A stretch of DNA of 64,000 nt from Lamellibrachia columna (GCA_963662155.1 OY759263.1:42648969-42712968); one strand, 5' to 3'; shown: positions 13,001 to 28,000, counted from the stretch's first letter. Notes: generated by a model not told the origin, from the sequence alone. Made by a program: numbers and translations.

Positions 13001-16000
13001 AAGCAGTGATTCTGTCACCTCCGGTGGATTTGCCAGAATGTAGAGCCACTAGTGTTCTGTTCATGGTTTGTTCCGTGATTACTGGGATGTAGAACTCACC
13101 ATCCAGTTTATCACAAAAACATTTTTGGAGCTGTGTGTGCTGTTGATGCACATTTTGGAAGTCAACAGTGTATTGGCTGGCTGTGGATGTGATATATTCA
13201 TTGAAGGTGTTTATGATTTCGCTTGGATCAGTGAGCTCTTGTTCACAATCCCTGATGATCAGTGGGTGGGTGTTGTATCATGTGGACAGAGATCTCGAAG
13301 TCATGCCCACAACTGCTTGGGATTGTTGGTTTTTCTTCGATAGCGCATTGGTAGAATGATATCTTGGCACTATGGATCATATTGTTGACATTATTTCTAC
13401 ATACCAGTCTGGTCTGCCTGTTGGCAAAACAGGTTAATTTTTTTAAGCATTAAACTGACACAAATTTATCACACAGAACTGGGCATAACTAAAATAAAAC
13501 ACTCCTCAATTTAATATATATTAAACAGCTTTCATTGTATGAACATTTGAAGTTTGCAGAAATCATCAATGGGGTTACCACATAACAGATCTGGACCACA
13601 AAGATAGATGCAGAGGTGGACCACAAAGATAGAGGTAGAGATGAACCACAAAGATAGAGGCAGAGATGGACCATAAAGAAAAAGAGGCAGAGATGGACCA
13701 CAAAATTAAAGAGGTAGAGATGGACCACAAAGATAAAGAGACAGAGATGGACCACAAAGACAAAGAAGACAGACCACAATGATAAAGAGACAGAGATGGA
13801 CCACAAAGATAAAGAGACAGAGATGGACCACAAAGATAAAGAGACAGAGACGGACCACAAAGATAAAGAGACAGAGACGGACCACAAAGATAAAGAGACA
13901 GAGATGGACCACAAAGATAAAGAGACAGAGATGGACCACAAAGATAAAGAGACAGAGATGGACCACAAAGATAAAGAGACAGAGACGGACCACAAAGATA
14001 AAGAGACAGAGACAGACCACAAAGATAAAGAGACAGAGATGGACCACAAAGATAAAGAGACAGAGATGGACCACAAAGATAAAGAGACAGAGATGGACCA
14101 CAAAGATAAAGAGACAGAGATGGACCATAAAGAAAAAGAGGCAGAGATGGACCACAAAGATAAAGAGACAGAGATGGCTAAGGCACATGTGCTAGATGTT
14201 CCCTGGTGCACTACCCAAGACAGCCTTATGCTGGGAAGCAGACGGAAGAAGAAGACAGTGTTGCCCGGAGGAAACATAGAGAAGGACCATGGAAAAGGAT
14301 GAAGGCATGCAACCTGACATGGGACACCATCACCAGGCAGACTGCAGACCGACAACAGTGGCGCTCACACGTGGAAGTCTTGTGCTTGTGAGTGAGTGGA
14401 TGAGTGAGTGGGTGGGTGGGTGGGTGGGTGGGTGGGTGGGTGGGTGGGTGAGTGAGTGAGTGAGTGAGTGAGTGAGTGAGTGAGTGAGTGAGTGAGTGAG
14501 TGAGTGAGTGAATGGGACCACACTTACTTCCAAATGGCTAGGCGATCCTGCGGATAGCGGGTCATATTGTCCAGGAGTCCGTTAATCACAATGTTCAGTG
14601 CATCTTTAGTTCCCACACGGACTCCAGAAAACATCCCCCTCAGTGAGTTCCGAATCTCATATGAGAAATCCTACAGGAGGAAAATGCCATCAACATCAGA
14701 TTTATTTTTAATTTCTAACAAACTGCTAAAAATAATACTAATACAGCATTAAACCAATGGAATAGCATAACACATATTTCTTCTTAAAATCAACTTTTTT
14801 ACACATTTCCATGGAAGACAATTTCAACTACAGTTATTTCTAACATTACTGAAGCAGAGATCATACCTGCAAACTACCAAGATAATTCATTCTTGCATGC
14901 TCAGAATTTTAAATCTCATGCACATTTAATAATTTCTAGAAAAATGTATTTCTATTTTTCATATAATTAACATATGTAAGATATTCTTTAAAAAAAGCCA
15001 CCAGAGACCTCCAAATACTCCCAAAACACTTGACAATTATTTGTGGCTAGCGGTTTTGCCCGAGGTTTGGCTTCAGTTCAGTGACACAGATAATCAGTTC
15101 AGTGACACAGATCTTCAGCTCAGTGAAACAGATCTTCCCAGTTCAGTCACACAGATATATATATATATATATATATATGCTGCATTGGGATGGTGTAACT
15201 AAAAGAGGTGCTGGCTGTGCTTTCCGTCTGAATTCGCGCTAATATAGCGGATCACAGTGGTGAACCCGTACGTAGATATCTACAAAGCTAGTGAAACTTT
15301 GCAGTTCAAACCTTCATTCCGTGCCTATCAATCTATGTTGGCATCAATTGGTTTTTTTATTGACTTTTACACTGCGATTTCTCGACAAACTATATTATCG
15401 CTCGTTGCTATGGCGACCGACGATGTTGTCGTCATTAACAAACTTTTATGTTTTTACATTAATCGAATGGACGTATTACCACGATCTATTCTTAACCGCA
15501 TTATATTGGACAACTTTAACGATGAAGACATCTTAAGTGCCAAAGACACTTTACATTCACATGTTTCTACCACTTTGAAACATCGTCAGATTAAACGACA
15601 AGGGGCCGATAAAGCCAAACACAACGTTGACGACATTTCGAAAATCTTGGACGAAGTTGACCCTGACGCAATACTGATCTATGTCGCCCGTGATCTTGGC
15701 AAACTACTGACCATTGATTTTAATCATGTTGACATGTCTACATTGTCACGTGAAATCACCACGTGCAAAAGCAAATTATATGACACTGAACTATCTCATA
15801 AAACTCTTGTCGATTCAGTGTCTGAACTTTCTACGCAAATCACCACTCTTGTGTCATCACTGCTACCGGTACTTTCTTCACTGAACGTGACGCCAGCCGC
15901 AACGACTTCTGCTTCTACATCTTCTCCAACACCTGCCATACGTGAGATGTCTCAGAAATCTGCCGTATCTACTTCTTCAAAAGTTCGATCTGCCCCCAAG

Positions 16001-19000
16001 GCAACTGCTCCGTCGAACATGGCTACTATTTCTTCACGATCCGCCGTGTCTTCTTCTCCAATTATTTCTTCACGATCTGCCGTATCGACCTCCCCAACTA
16101 CTACTTCTTCACGATCCGCTGTGTCGACAACTGCAACTTCTCTTTCAAGACCCGCTGTGTCGACCTCGACAACTACTTCTTCACGATCCGCTGTGTCGAC
16201 CCCTGCAACTACTTCTTCACGATCCGATGTGTTGACTGCCACTCTGTCAACTACTACAGCTTCTACATCTATCACTGGTAGCACTACTTCGCCACTGTGG
16301 ACAACAGTAATCTCCAAAAAGTCTCGCAACACTGTTAAACCACTGAAATCTAATCGTAAGTCACACACCATGACCGCAGGAAACTCTTCCAAGCGTAGTC
16401 TTAAGTGTGCAACAGTGCGACTCATACCTGCGGAGTACTTTCTCACAGGATTTCATGCTGACACAACTTGTGAAGAATTATAAACATACGTGTCATCAAC
16501 TTTGAGTTTGAAATGCTCATGTGAGCGATTACCAACCCGACACAACTCATATTCTTCTTTCAAGCTGTGTGTTGACATTCCTAAACCTAACTTGCTTTAT
16601 GACGCTGATCTCTGGCCTGCTGGAACAAATATTGGACGGTATTTCCCACCTAGGAAACACACACTAACAGATTCAACCCACTTATAGACTTTCCCCTCCG
16701 TATTGCTTCCTTTAACTCCAGAAGTATACGGAACAGTGCTTTCGACGTAGTTGACATCTTAAACTCTTTAGATATACTTGCTGTGCAGGAACACTGGCTC
16801 TCTAAACAGAGCCTTTCTTTCCTTAATTCTGTTCACTCTGACTTTAAAGCCAGAGGAATTACTTCCATTGATTACGGTGATGGTTTGAGTGGACGTCCTC
16901 ATGGTGGACTCTGCTTTTTATGGAGGCGTTCACTCGACCCCTTTATTGAACCATTGATTTATGTTGATGAGAAGAGACTCCTGGGTCTAAAAATTACCAG
17001 CTCTAACGCCACTATTCTACTTCTTAATGTCTATCTACCATATCAGACTGATGACAATGCTGATGAATATCTAGAAATTTTAGGCAAAATCCAGGCCATA
17101 AGCGATTCATTTGAATCAACCAATATATTCATCATTGGTGATTTTAATGCGGATATTAAGAACCCCAGTCTTTTTACTCCATTTCTCAATGCTTTTATAA
17201 ACGACTGTCACCTTATCGCAAGTGACACATTGCTTCTCCCCTCTGATGCTTTTACATATGTTAGTGATGCGCACGGCTCAAGGAGCTGGCTCGACCACGT
17301 GCTCACCACCCACTCTAGTCACTCATCAATATCTGATATGGAAGTTAAATATGATTGTGTCTCTTCCGACCACTTACCTCTATGCTTTTCTATATATGTC
17401 AAGTTATTACCTTCCTCTGAAGCCACCATACAGGAGCAAATTCAAGCACCTCATCCTGTGTGGAATGCTCCCTCCCCCCAGGATCTCCATAACTATCATA
17501 CACAAACTGGTTTGCTTTTATCTGCTATTGATGTACCTCATGAGGTTTTAAGATGTACTAACCCTAATTGTAATGATGAAGCCCATCGCACTTTGCTAAG
17601 CAATCTTTACAATGATATTATAAAATCACTCAAAGACGCTGCCGAGGTAATCCCTACTAAGGCTAACAAAATGTCTTCTAAGTATACTGTTCTTGGCTGG
17701 AACGACCTAGTCAGAGACTCTCATCAAGCTGCTAGAGAATCCTTTCTCTTCTGGCGTTCTGCTGGGAGTCCGTGTCATGGTCCCTTGTATGATATAATGA
17801 AAATTAGACGCGCTCATTTTAAACGCAACAAAAGACTATGTAAAAAAAATGCTGAAATTCTTAAAGCTGAAAGACTTGCTTCTAAACTATGTAATAATGA
17901 CTTCAAAAACTTCTGGAAGGACATAAAACATATGAATAACGCCAGGTTGCCAAATCCTATCAATGTTGGTGGTGCTTCTGGTGTCGAAAATGTAAAGAAT
18001 ATGTGGCTTCATCATTACCAATCCCTACTTAACTCTATACCTGGCTCTCCAGTCAACATCAAGAAGATTAATGAATACTGTCGCAATGTACAGCTTAATG
18101 TTCAAATGATTGTTAATGTTAAGGAAATTCAAGATATAATACATGCAATGCCTGTAGGCAAAGCCCCGGGTTATGATAGTGTAAGTAACGAACATTTTAA
18201 ATATGCAAATGAAAAACTTCATGTTCTCATGTCACTTTTATATAGTAGCATGTTAATTCACGGTTTTTTACCGGATGCTATGATGATTACAATCATAGCC
18301 CCCAGTATTAAAAATAAGGCGGGTGACCTGTCTGATAACAACAACTACCGACCCATTGCTCTAGCCACAATTGCTAGTAAATTATTTGAATCCTTGATAT
18401 TATCCAGGGTTTCTACTTTTTTATCTACATGTGTAAACCAATTTGGATTTAAAAAGCATCACTCAACTGAAATGCTCATATTTTTATTAAAAGAACTCTT
18501 TCGACACTACATAGCGAATGGCTCATCAATGTATGTTACCATGCTGGATGCTTTTAAGGCCTTTGACAAAGTCAATCATAGTAAGCTATTCACCAAACTA
18601 ATTGACCGGGGATGTCCTTCTTTTATTGTTCGCATTCTTTATTACTGGTACAGAACCCAGAAATTCACTGTCAGATGGTGTTGTAGCTTCTCAGAATTTT
18701 TTACCGTTTCAAAAGTGTGTTAAGCAGGGTGGAATCCTTTCTCCACATCTTTTTAACGTTTACATGGATGACTTAAGTGTAAATTTGAATAAATTACAAA
18801 TTGGCTGTCTTTATGCAGGAACCATAATGAATCATATGATGTATGCCGATGACCTTTGTGTTTTTTCACCTAGTGTTGCGGGGTTGAGAAAACTCACCGA
18901 TTGTTGTGCCAAGTATGGCAATATGTTTGATATAACGTACAATGCCAAAAAATCTGTCTGTATGGTTATTGATAACAAACCTAGGGACAAGAAAAAATAT

Positions 19001-22000
19001 TCATCCTGTTGTTATCAATAACCATACATTACCTTACAGTGAGAAATGTAAATACCTTGGCCATATTATAAACAATAATCTTACTGATGATGACGATATT
19101 GCCAGGCAGAAAAGATGTATCTATGCTCAGGCAAATGCTTTAGCCAGAAAATTTTACTTATGCAACAATTCCATTAAAACAACTTAATTTAATTCATACT
19201 GTGGTTCAATGTACACCTCAAGTCTTTGGTGTCATTTTAAAAAACAGAGTCTGAAAGGTATTACTGTCGCTTATAACAACAGTTTTAGAATTATACACAA
19301 CCTGTCACCCCGCTGTAGTGCAAGCCATATGTTCGCTACTAATTATGTTAAATCTTTTAATGAACGTATTCGCTCATCAATTTTTAGCCTTTTATGCCGG
19401 TTGGAAAAATCTGACAATATACTTTTTGTGAATTATCTTCACACTTTTATTTATTATCAAAGTCCATTGATTAAACATTGGATTGATCAATTGTATGCTT
19501 TTAATTCATGATGTTTGTACTTTTATACAAATATATTTTTTATCCTTACTTATCTTATATATATATATTTTACTACACGTCATGTATGTATATTTATATT
19601 TTTTTCTCACTACATGTACCTCTATTGTTCATCATGTGTGTATATGTATGTTTTTTTTAACCTGTATGTATTTATAATATTATGGGCTCTTGCCTGAAAT
19701 AAAACATTATTATTATTATAGATCTTCACAGTTCAGCCACACAGATCTTCAGTCACACAGATCTTTCTAGTTCAGTCACACAGACTAACCAACAACATGG
19801 ATGACCCACTGACAAGGATGCATAAATTCCCCTGGTGAATCATGAACTGTACCATGGCCTACATCTCTGTGTGCCCCACCTTGAGTACGTTGAGAATGAT
19901 GTCAAGCTGATCCTCCCTCAGTACAATGTGGTGACTGATCTTGCACAGACTGTTGATGGCATTCAGACGCACCGTCTCGATCTCGTCATTGAACATGTCA
20001 ACCATGAAGTCCTCAGAGAGCCTCGCAAAGCCAGCCGACTGTGATGCCAGTTCACACAGCGAGTCGAGGGCGGCATTGCGTACCTCTGTCGGCAAGAATC
20101 CACACGGACACAATATTATCAACATTGAGCAAATGTGCAAACAAGTTTAAGAATGCAGTGTTCTGGATGGTTATTTTACGATATGTTTATTACATGAAAG
20201 CATTTCACTCTTACAGCATTATCCTAATACATAGTAGGAAAGCTACTGTTAAACAATAAAAGAACCTTGGTGATGAACTCTTGGCGATTCTTCCTAGCAT
20301 GATTTCACTCTTACAGCATTATTTGTCAGTGTGTCACAAAATTTCTTGACAAAAATAATGTCCTCTGTGATACGGCAGTGTTCCTTACAAACATTCTTTC
20401 TCTTTACCTAGTGAACAGCCCAAACCTGGTTAAAAAGTTGATAAGATTCTATTCCAACAACATTTAACCTGCTTTGCCTAACTCTGTGGAGCTTATGAAG
20501 GGCATTCAGACAGACCACTGATAACTCACCCATATATATTCATTTAACCTGCTTTGCCTAACTCTGTGGAGCTTATGAAGGGCATTCAGACAGACCACTG
20601 ATAACTCACCCATATATTAATTTAACCTGCTTTGCCTAACTCTGTGGAGCTTATGAAGGGCATTCAGACAGACCACTGATAACTCACCCATATATATTCA
20701 TTTAACCTGCTTTGCCTAACTCTGTGGAGCTTATGAAGGGCATTCAGACAGACCACTGATAACTCACCCATATATTAATTTAACCTGCTTTGCCTAACTC
20801 TGTGGAGCTTATGAAGGGCATTCAGACAGACCACTGATAACTCACCCATATATTAATTTAACCTGCTTTGCCTAACTCAGTGGCGCTTATGAAGGGCATT
20901 CAGACAGACCACTGATAACTCACCCATATATATTCATTTAACCTGCTTTGCCTAACTCTGTGGAGCTTATGAAGGGCATTCAGACAGACCACTGATAACT
21001 CACCCATATATTAATTTAACCTGCTTTGCCTAACTCTGTGGAGCTTATGAAGGGCATTCAGACAGACCACTGATAACTCACCCATATATTAATTTAACCT
21101 GCTTTGCCTAACTCTGTGGAGCTTATGAAGGGCATTCAGACAGACCACTGATAACTCACCCATATATTAATTTAACCTGCTTTGCCTAACTCTGTGGAGC
21201 TTATGAAGGGCATTCAGACAGACCACTGATAACTCACCCATATATTAATTTAACCTGCTTTGCCTAACTCAGTGGCGCTTATGAAGGGCATTCAGACAGA
21301 CCACTGATAACTCACCCATATATATTCATTTAACCTGCTTTGCCTAACTCTGTGGAGCTTATGAAGGGCATTCAGACAGACCACTGATAACTCACCCATA
21401 TATTCGTCCTCGAGTCCATGTATGAATGCTCCACAGGCACCATTAGACATGAGACTGACCGACTCGGGGTCAACATCTTCCCGCGGGGCGTCGTCTGCCC
21501 ATTTCTGCCCGGTTGCCCACTCCCCTGTCTCGTAGTGTTCCTTCTGTCTCTCGTGGGCGTTACGCTTCCTCTGTGGGCCCACAAGGCTCATTTCACCAAC
21601 AAAGTACAAACAGTTACGGGTTGACTTTGAAATTTTTTTAATCTATCATCAGGCAAATATAAAATGCGCAATGGAAAAATGTGTGAAAATTTAACAAGAT
21701 TGCCATCCCAAACAACAAGTTCCAGAAGGCAAGTGGACAAGGAAGCCATTGGCTTATCGAGAGTCCAACAATTTTCTCATCTATGTGTAGCCCGCCCTTA
21801 TCAAATATCTGTCAATTTTATTTTTAAACATATTCACACTACTAGCATTAACACAATCATTTGGCAGTTTGTTCCATTCATTTATCACCCTCTGTGAGAA
21901 AGAGTACTTTCTCATGTCCAACCTACACTGCTCCTTAACTAACGCTGCTTTGTGTCCTCTGGTTCTACTGCCTTCTTTAAGTTTGAAGAACATATTCCTA

Positions 22001-25000
22001 TCAACATCCTCATAACCGTTCCCTATTTTAAGCACTTCTATTTGGTCTCCTCTTAGTTGATAACTGGCTTGAAGGAGTTCTTCATTTCTGTCTCTACAAG
22101 TAATACTATATGCTGCAAAAATACAGGGTTTGTTTGGCAGACCCAATAGGGTCGCATTAAATCGGTGAAAATTTCTTCCAGCAAAATACAGTGTTTGCAT
22201 CAACATCTAGTAACAGTATCTGCTGCAAAATGGATGGCTTCTTGCAGTGGCTGTGCACTGCAAAAATGGATGGCTTCTTGCAGTGGCTGTGCACTGCAAA
22301 AATGGATGTTAAACCTGGTTTGCTGGACCCAAAAGGATTGCATAAAATCTGCAAAAATTTCTTCCAGCAAAAATATAGTGTTTTATCATCTGGTAATCAG
22401 CACCATCATCTAGGACAGGTACCACAGTTATCTAATAGTGTTTCACAGTAATGATATAATATTTCTAGACTCACCCTCATGTTGGACATAAGCTTCTTGT
22501 CCAAGGTCTGTTCAAGAAACCTTGGACTGACTGCATGAAGCGACCCCTGGTGACAAACAACAAGAACGATTGTTGAAAAACATCACCGCTATGGTTTAAC
22601 AGTGCTAAAAAAATCTAAAGCAGGACATTGAAGCTAACAGTTTCTAGCTATTTCTCTTCAAAAATACTGACACATTCACCAATTAGAGCCCACAAAATAC
22701 CATCAGACAACAGTGAATGCAGGACTTTCTGAATCTAGGATGGAAAATTTTCATGTCCGGTGTTGTGTTTGAACATTGCTTTAATAATAATGGAAATGTC
22801 CATACTTGTAGTATCTTTGGAGGATGATTAACAAGCATCGATCTTTCAGCTCATTATTAAACACATTCACACTTGAAAAATAATATCAATCAATCAATAA
22901 CTGAACAAAGGGCTGAAAAGGTAAATTCATCACAATTTTCCTATCAAAATTCATGATGGCAGGTTGTTTAATAAGCTATATTAATATATGTATATTCACA
23001 AGACATATAATACGACTGAAGCCTGAAACATGAAATGCAACAAAACAAGAGCAATGAATTGTTGAATCCAAACTCTGTTAGGATAGTTCTTGTTTCACCC
23101 ACCAGAAGTCCAGCAGCTTCGGTGCGTACTTTCATCGAGAGATCATTCACCATGTCACAGATCTGTGCGAATCCATCATCGATCATTCTTATACCTTCAT
23201 CGGTCTCAGATTTCTTGATGAGGCTAGGAGAAAATAAATCACTGTGAGCACTCTTCTATGACAACTGAACAAGCAAAACTAGAACTATAAAAACAAAGAG
23301 ATAAGAAAATGCATGACTAAAGTGTGTAAATGCAATTATACTGAAGTTCCCAGTTTCATTGTTGCTAAAAAATATGTGAAGTGATGATGATAAATGTAGT
23401 CAAATTATGATGTTGCTGAAATAATGCATCAATAAATATGTGGGCCACAGTTCCCTCATCTTCACATGCCAACAACACTTCAACAACCTGCCATAAATTT
23501 ACACTTTAGGTATTACCTAAAGTGTAACTACACTAGATACAACCAGTTTCAAATATTGTTTCTAACCGTGAATTCTTAAAATAGCGACAAAGTTGATTAC
23601 GATTATTATACATGTAGTAAGTAATCACTATTACTATGTTTATCACATGTACATCAATATCTTATTTATTGCCAAGTGTACAAATTAACCCAAAAATCTT
23701 AATTAAAATTATTTAAAAATCATGTGTAATTGAGTACACTGAGTTACACTTAAAATGCTGACAATATTACATGTCACATGTGCTATATGTAAACTCACCT
23801 CTCTGGGTAGAGTTGACTGAGAACCCAGATGAGTTTAACAACAACGAGACGGACTCCCTCGTGATGGTCTTCCAGCGCCCTACATGCCAGTCTGTACACT
23901 CGCTGTTCCAGCCGCGTCCCTCGCTGGTGCCATGACAGCTTCAATAGATTTCACGCTAGTACACATTTTCATTTTAAACAGTAGCATTCATCAACAGGTA
24001 AAGAAAAAAACATTGTTTACAACTGAAAATAACACACTCTCATTAGGAGTTGGTACCTATATGCTACAATTTATTACTTCAATAGCCATTATTATTACTA
24101 AAAAATTTCATTATAAAACACATATGCAATCCGGAAAATAATAACTATATATTATATAGTTAAAAATATATCAAAATAATAAATGATCAGTTACAAATGT
24201 TAATCTCTGTAAATGCCACTTTTTTTTTATCTATTTATGGCAAACAAGTTTATAAAGTTAAATCTCACCATTGCTTGAAAGGCACAGGTTCTTACTCTTG
24301 GGTCAACGTCTTGTGTATAGTCTCCAAGAATTTCAGCAAGATTATGGCCTCCATCCAATTCAGTTCCATCGGACTTAAGCATGTCAGCTGATGCCAAGGA
24401 GCCAATAAGCTCTAGGCACTTACAACGAACGAGGTGGCTACTCAAATGTAGATTCTGAAAACATGAAATAGTTTTTTTGATAAGCAAGAATTATTTCTAC
24501 CAAAGTATTTGTTATTCATATTTATTGATACCTGCACCGTAGACTTCCTCTTAGCAGGATCACTTCGGGCCAGAACAATCTGATTCTATGAAGTGGCTGA
24601 TCACACATGCATGCTCTGTGAAACAATGAATTCTGACCTGCACTGCGAGTTGAACCAACTGCTGGTGAAGCTTTGTGTTCTGCGGCCGACTGCGGCCAAT
24701 CAACAGAAGTGATGCTATTATCTGCGCCGTCACCTTCTGTGACTCTACAATAACAACATAAACCACAATGGTAGTTACTCAAGTAATGCATTTACAAATA
24801 AATTACTTGTCTGACAATTATTAAAATAAAGGGTACAATTAAAACATGTAAGGAAAACCAAGCAGAATATCAGGTATGCTATATAATATTATACGTGTTG
24901 TCAAACTTAAGTAGTAACCGTAATAATAATAATCCCCTTAATTAGTCGTTTTAATTAATATGTGATTTACATCTAATTTCATCATGACACATACTTGTGT

Positions 25001-28000
25001 CTTGTTATTACATTGCTATTACATTGTTATTCCGTTATCAAAATCATCAGATATGCAGCCAAACAACTTTACTAAGGCTGTGAATGTTTCTACACACAAA
25101 ATAGTAATATATTCCATTAAATTCTCCCCCTTGGTATGATAGGATTGCCCTTTATGGCAATATTAGTGCATAAAACATACAAAGTTAATGCTGAAAGAAA
25201 ATGGAAAACTACACAAAAATAAACACATGTATGATAGGCTTTGGTCTAGAATATCGCACAAAAATGCACTTGTTTTTAATATAAAAAAAATTTACAAATG
25301 TACTTTTTTACCTTTTGATTTGATCATGGCAGTGAGGTCATCCACTACCTCGGCAGCATCAAACCCTGGCGTTCTGGCGAGGTCACCAATGAGGGCCACT
25401 ATCTTGACCCGTACGACTACCTCTCTCTCTTTAAAGAACCTTTCCAACAGTTTCCTGATGAACTCGTCCACCCTCCCTGCAGTAGTTGGCAGAGATTCCT
25501 CAAAGTGCAGCAGAGCTTGGAAGGCATCAGTGGATGTGATGACATCTAGGTCAAGTTGGACTTCAGAGACTTTGTGGCGGTGGACAAGACGTAGTTTCTT
25601 CAGTGGAGGTGCTTTAGCTTCTTCCTGTGATTGAAAGATAGTGACAATGTTGTTTTTGCACTAAGTTAAGTTGTCACTAACTATCTAAGATATTGAATGG
25701 TTATGAAAATAGTGATATTTGATAGTATTTTTTTCACTTAAGGAAGATAGTCAAGGAACAGTATACATTGGAATCATTGAATATCGGAAAGTATTCCCAC
25801 AGAAAACAATAAAAGAATATAACAAATTAGTTACTGATTGTGTAGATGTTTGCAGTGTGAATAAATCACTGAATATGTTTAAAAAGAAAACTGACAAATA
25901 TTTCAGAAGGGCACAAATAATCTTTCATCACTTGCTATCTGGGTGTTTTGGTAAGAAGGTTAAGTTGGTCTCAGACTTGGGGTCAATTACATTGTAATTG
26001 GGACACCAATTCCAGAATTGTAATTGGTGAAAATTGGCATTTTCAATTACCTTTTAGTTACATGATGTAACTTAACTTTTAATTGATAATCCCAAGTGTG
26101 GTTGGTGTTGCAATCAGCTTCTGTCTAGTGTCTGTCAACCAAACTTTGTTAAGAAGGCATGGCAGGGGTGAGATTTATCGGTCGCCAATGGTGCCCAAAA
26201 ATGGCTTCAGGCGACTTCAATTTTTGACTGGCCCGCGTGGCTACTCGAAATATTTATGGAGCTGCAATATTTTATCCCCAGCAAAAATAAACGGAATGTT
26301 AATAAACATCTCAGAAGTGTTGTCCTGGCTATATCGTATTTATGTTAACCATAAATCGTGACAGGTTTGACACTGCAAGAAATGTTGCCAAACCAAGTGA
26401 TATCAATAGGGAGCATTCATTGTATTTTTTATCAACCATATCGACGCTCAACATGTAACTGAACGATCATTCTACACTGAAATAATAATTGGTCATGTTG
26501 ATAGTCTTGGCGCTGTGTAGCATCACTTTTATATATACTTATACTAGCAAAAATGCCTGTCCACAGGACGGGATAATGTGGTAGTTCATACGTGACGTGA
26601 TGACATGATGATAGCAATGTTTACCAAATGCATCAGGCCAATATGCCATCAATACGCTTGAGATTGTTTAAGGGAACGTCAAACGTATTATCAGAAACAA
26701 CTGCATCACGCACGTGAAGTAATACTCGTTGCATGTTCAAAATGTTGAAGGTCGCATGAATTTAGAACCATGGTCATGGATACTTGTGTTGGTTGTAGAA
26801 TAGTAAAATATCTGCTTTCTACTATCTTTTTATTGTGTACTGCTCCGCGGTCTGTGACCTGGGGCCAATACATGGATGCGTGCTTTCTACTATGATTAAT
26901 ATAAACAGCCCAGATGGCGCTACGTACTCTCAAATGGTTTACGTACCGAAGTATTCGTCGCAGCGCTCGTGGTTTCTGCGAATGTTGGAAGTTAACGTTT
27001 TACATAGCGAACATTTGATTTACCATAAAAACGACTAAGAACCCTTGATATACGGGGTATTTCGAAAAAATAAAGGCGTTACGTTTCATTCATGGGGTCA
27101 TAGATTAATCACTGAAAGTTTGGCGTCCAAGGTGCAAGCCGTCTAGGAGGAAAACGTGAACATAACCACATACAAACATACATACAAACGTACCCTAGCT
27201 CGATTATAGTTAGATATATCCACATGGGGCACGGAGCGTTTCTGGTGAAGTAATCAGGAAGCTGGTTAGTTTCTCTAGGCTAGGGTAAAATCAGCTCCTG
27301 TGAATCATCAGCAGGTCCTATAAACTGTTCAGTTTACAGGACCTGATGTCCTGTGACGCTGTTCAGTTTACAGGACCTGATGTACTGTGACGCTTGGAGA
27401 CTTCATGTAGACTGTTGGTGTACCATGTTATGAAAGCAAAACAACCTGTCACATGTGTACAATTGTATACTATATTTTATTCAGTATTATGTATTACATT
27501 GTATTGATCCTGCCTTGAAAATAAATGTTTCAAAACTGTTTGTTTTTGATGTTTTTTTATTTGTTGTTGATGTCGTTTATACATTCTATCTTCAAAGTAT
27601 TTACTTTTTATCATCAAAGAATTGATTAGCAAGTGGACTACCTAAGAAACTATTTCACTTTGCAAGGTTGGTAGCCCGACTGGCTACCTTCCATGACTTG
27701 CTAAATCTCACCCCTGCATGGGATGCGTATTGTATGACGGTGGTCATTTAGAGGTCAGACCACAGTGAACTGGTGGCCATGTTAATGTTTTGTCTGATTA
27801 TAAGAAAATGTGACCAGCAAAAATTCTGAAAATGTTTCACAGCAACTGCCATCATCATATTGACATGCTGACCAAGTTTTGTCAATGAATCTTTGCATCC
27901 AGGAAGTTAGTGTTATTTTGGGTGTATTATCATCTACATCATTAACGGGAAGAACCATTCAGTATATAATCCCGTGGACACCCCATGGACAGCATCACAC

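Larger units (their letters stand above)
15180..19725 (+). mobile_element. two-ORF LINE, nearly full length, antisense in INTS4 intron 9
   Basis: It contains a 5' leader, ORF1, an EN-RT ORF2 and a 3' end with AATAAAA and an (ATT)n tail near 19,698-19,722. The flanking short repeat on both sides marks the insertion. ORF2 has two frameshifts and one stop, so this copy is not expected to be active. Confidence 0.92.

Noticed and set aside
13489..14355. 288-codon frame rich in SLWSISVSL and plus-strand DHKDKETEM frames
   Set aside because: 27-bp minisatellite in INTS4 intron 10; both strands open, as expected from unit length.
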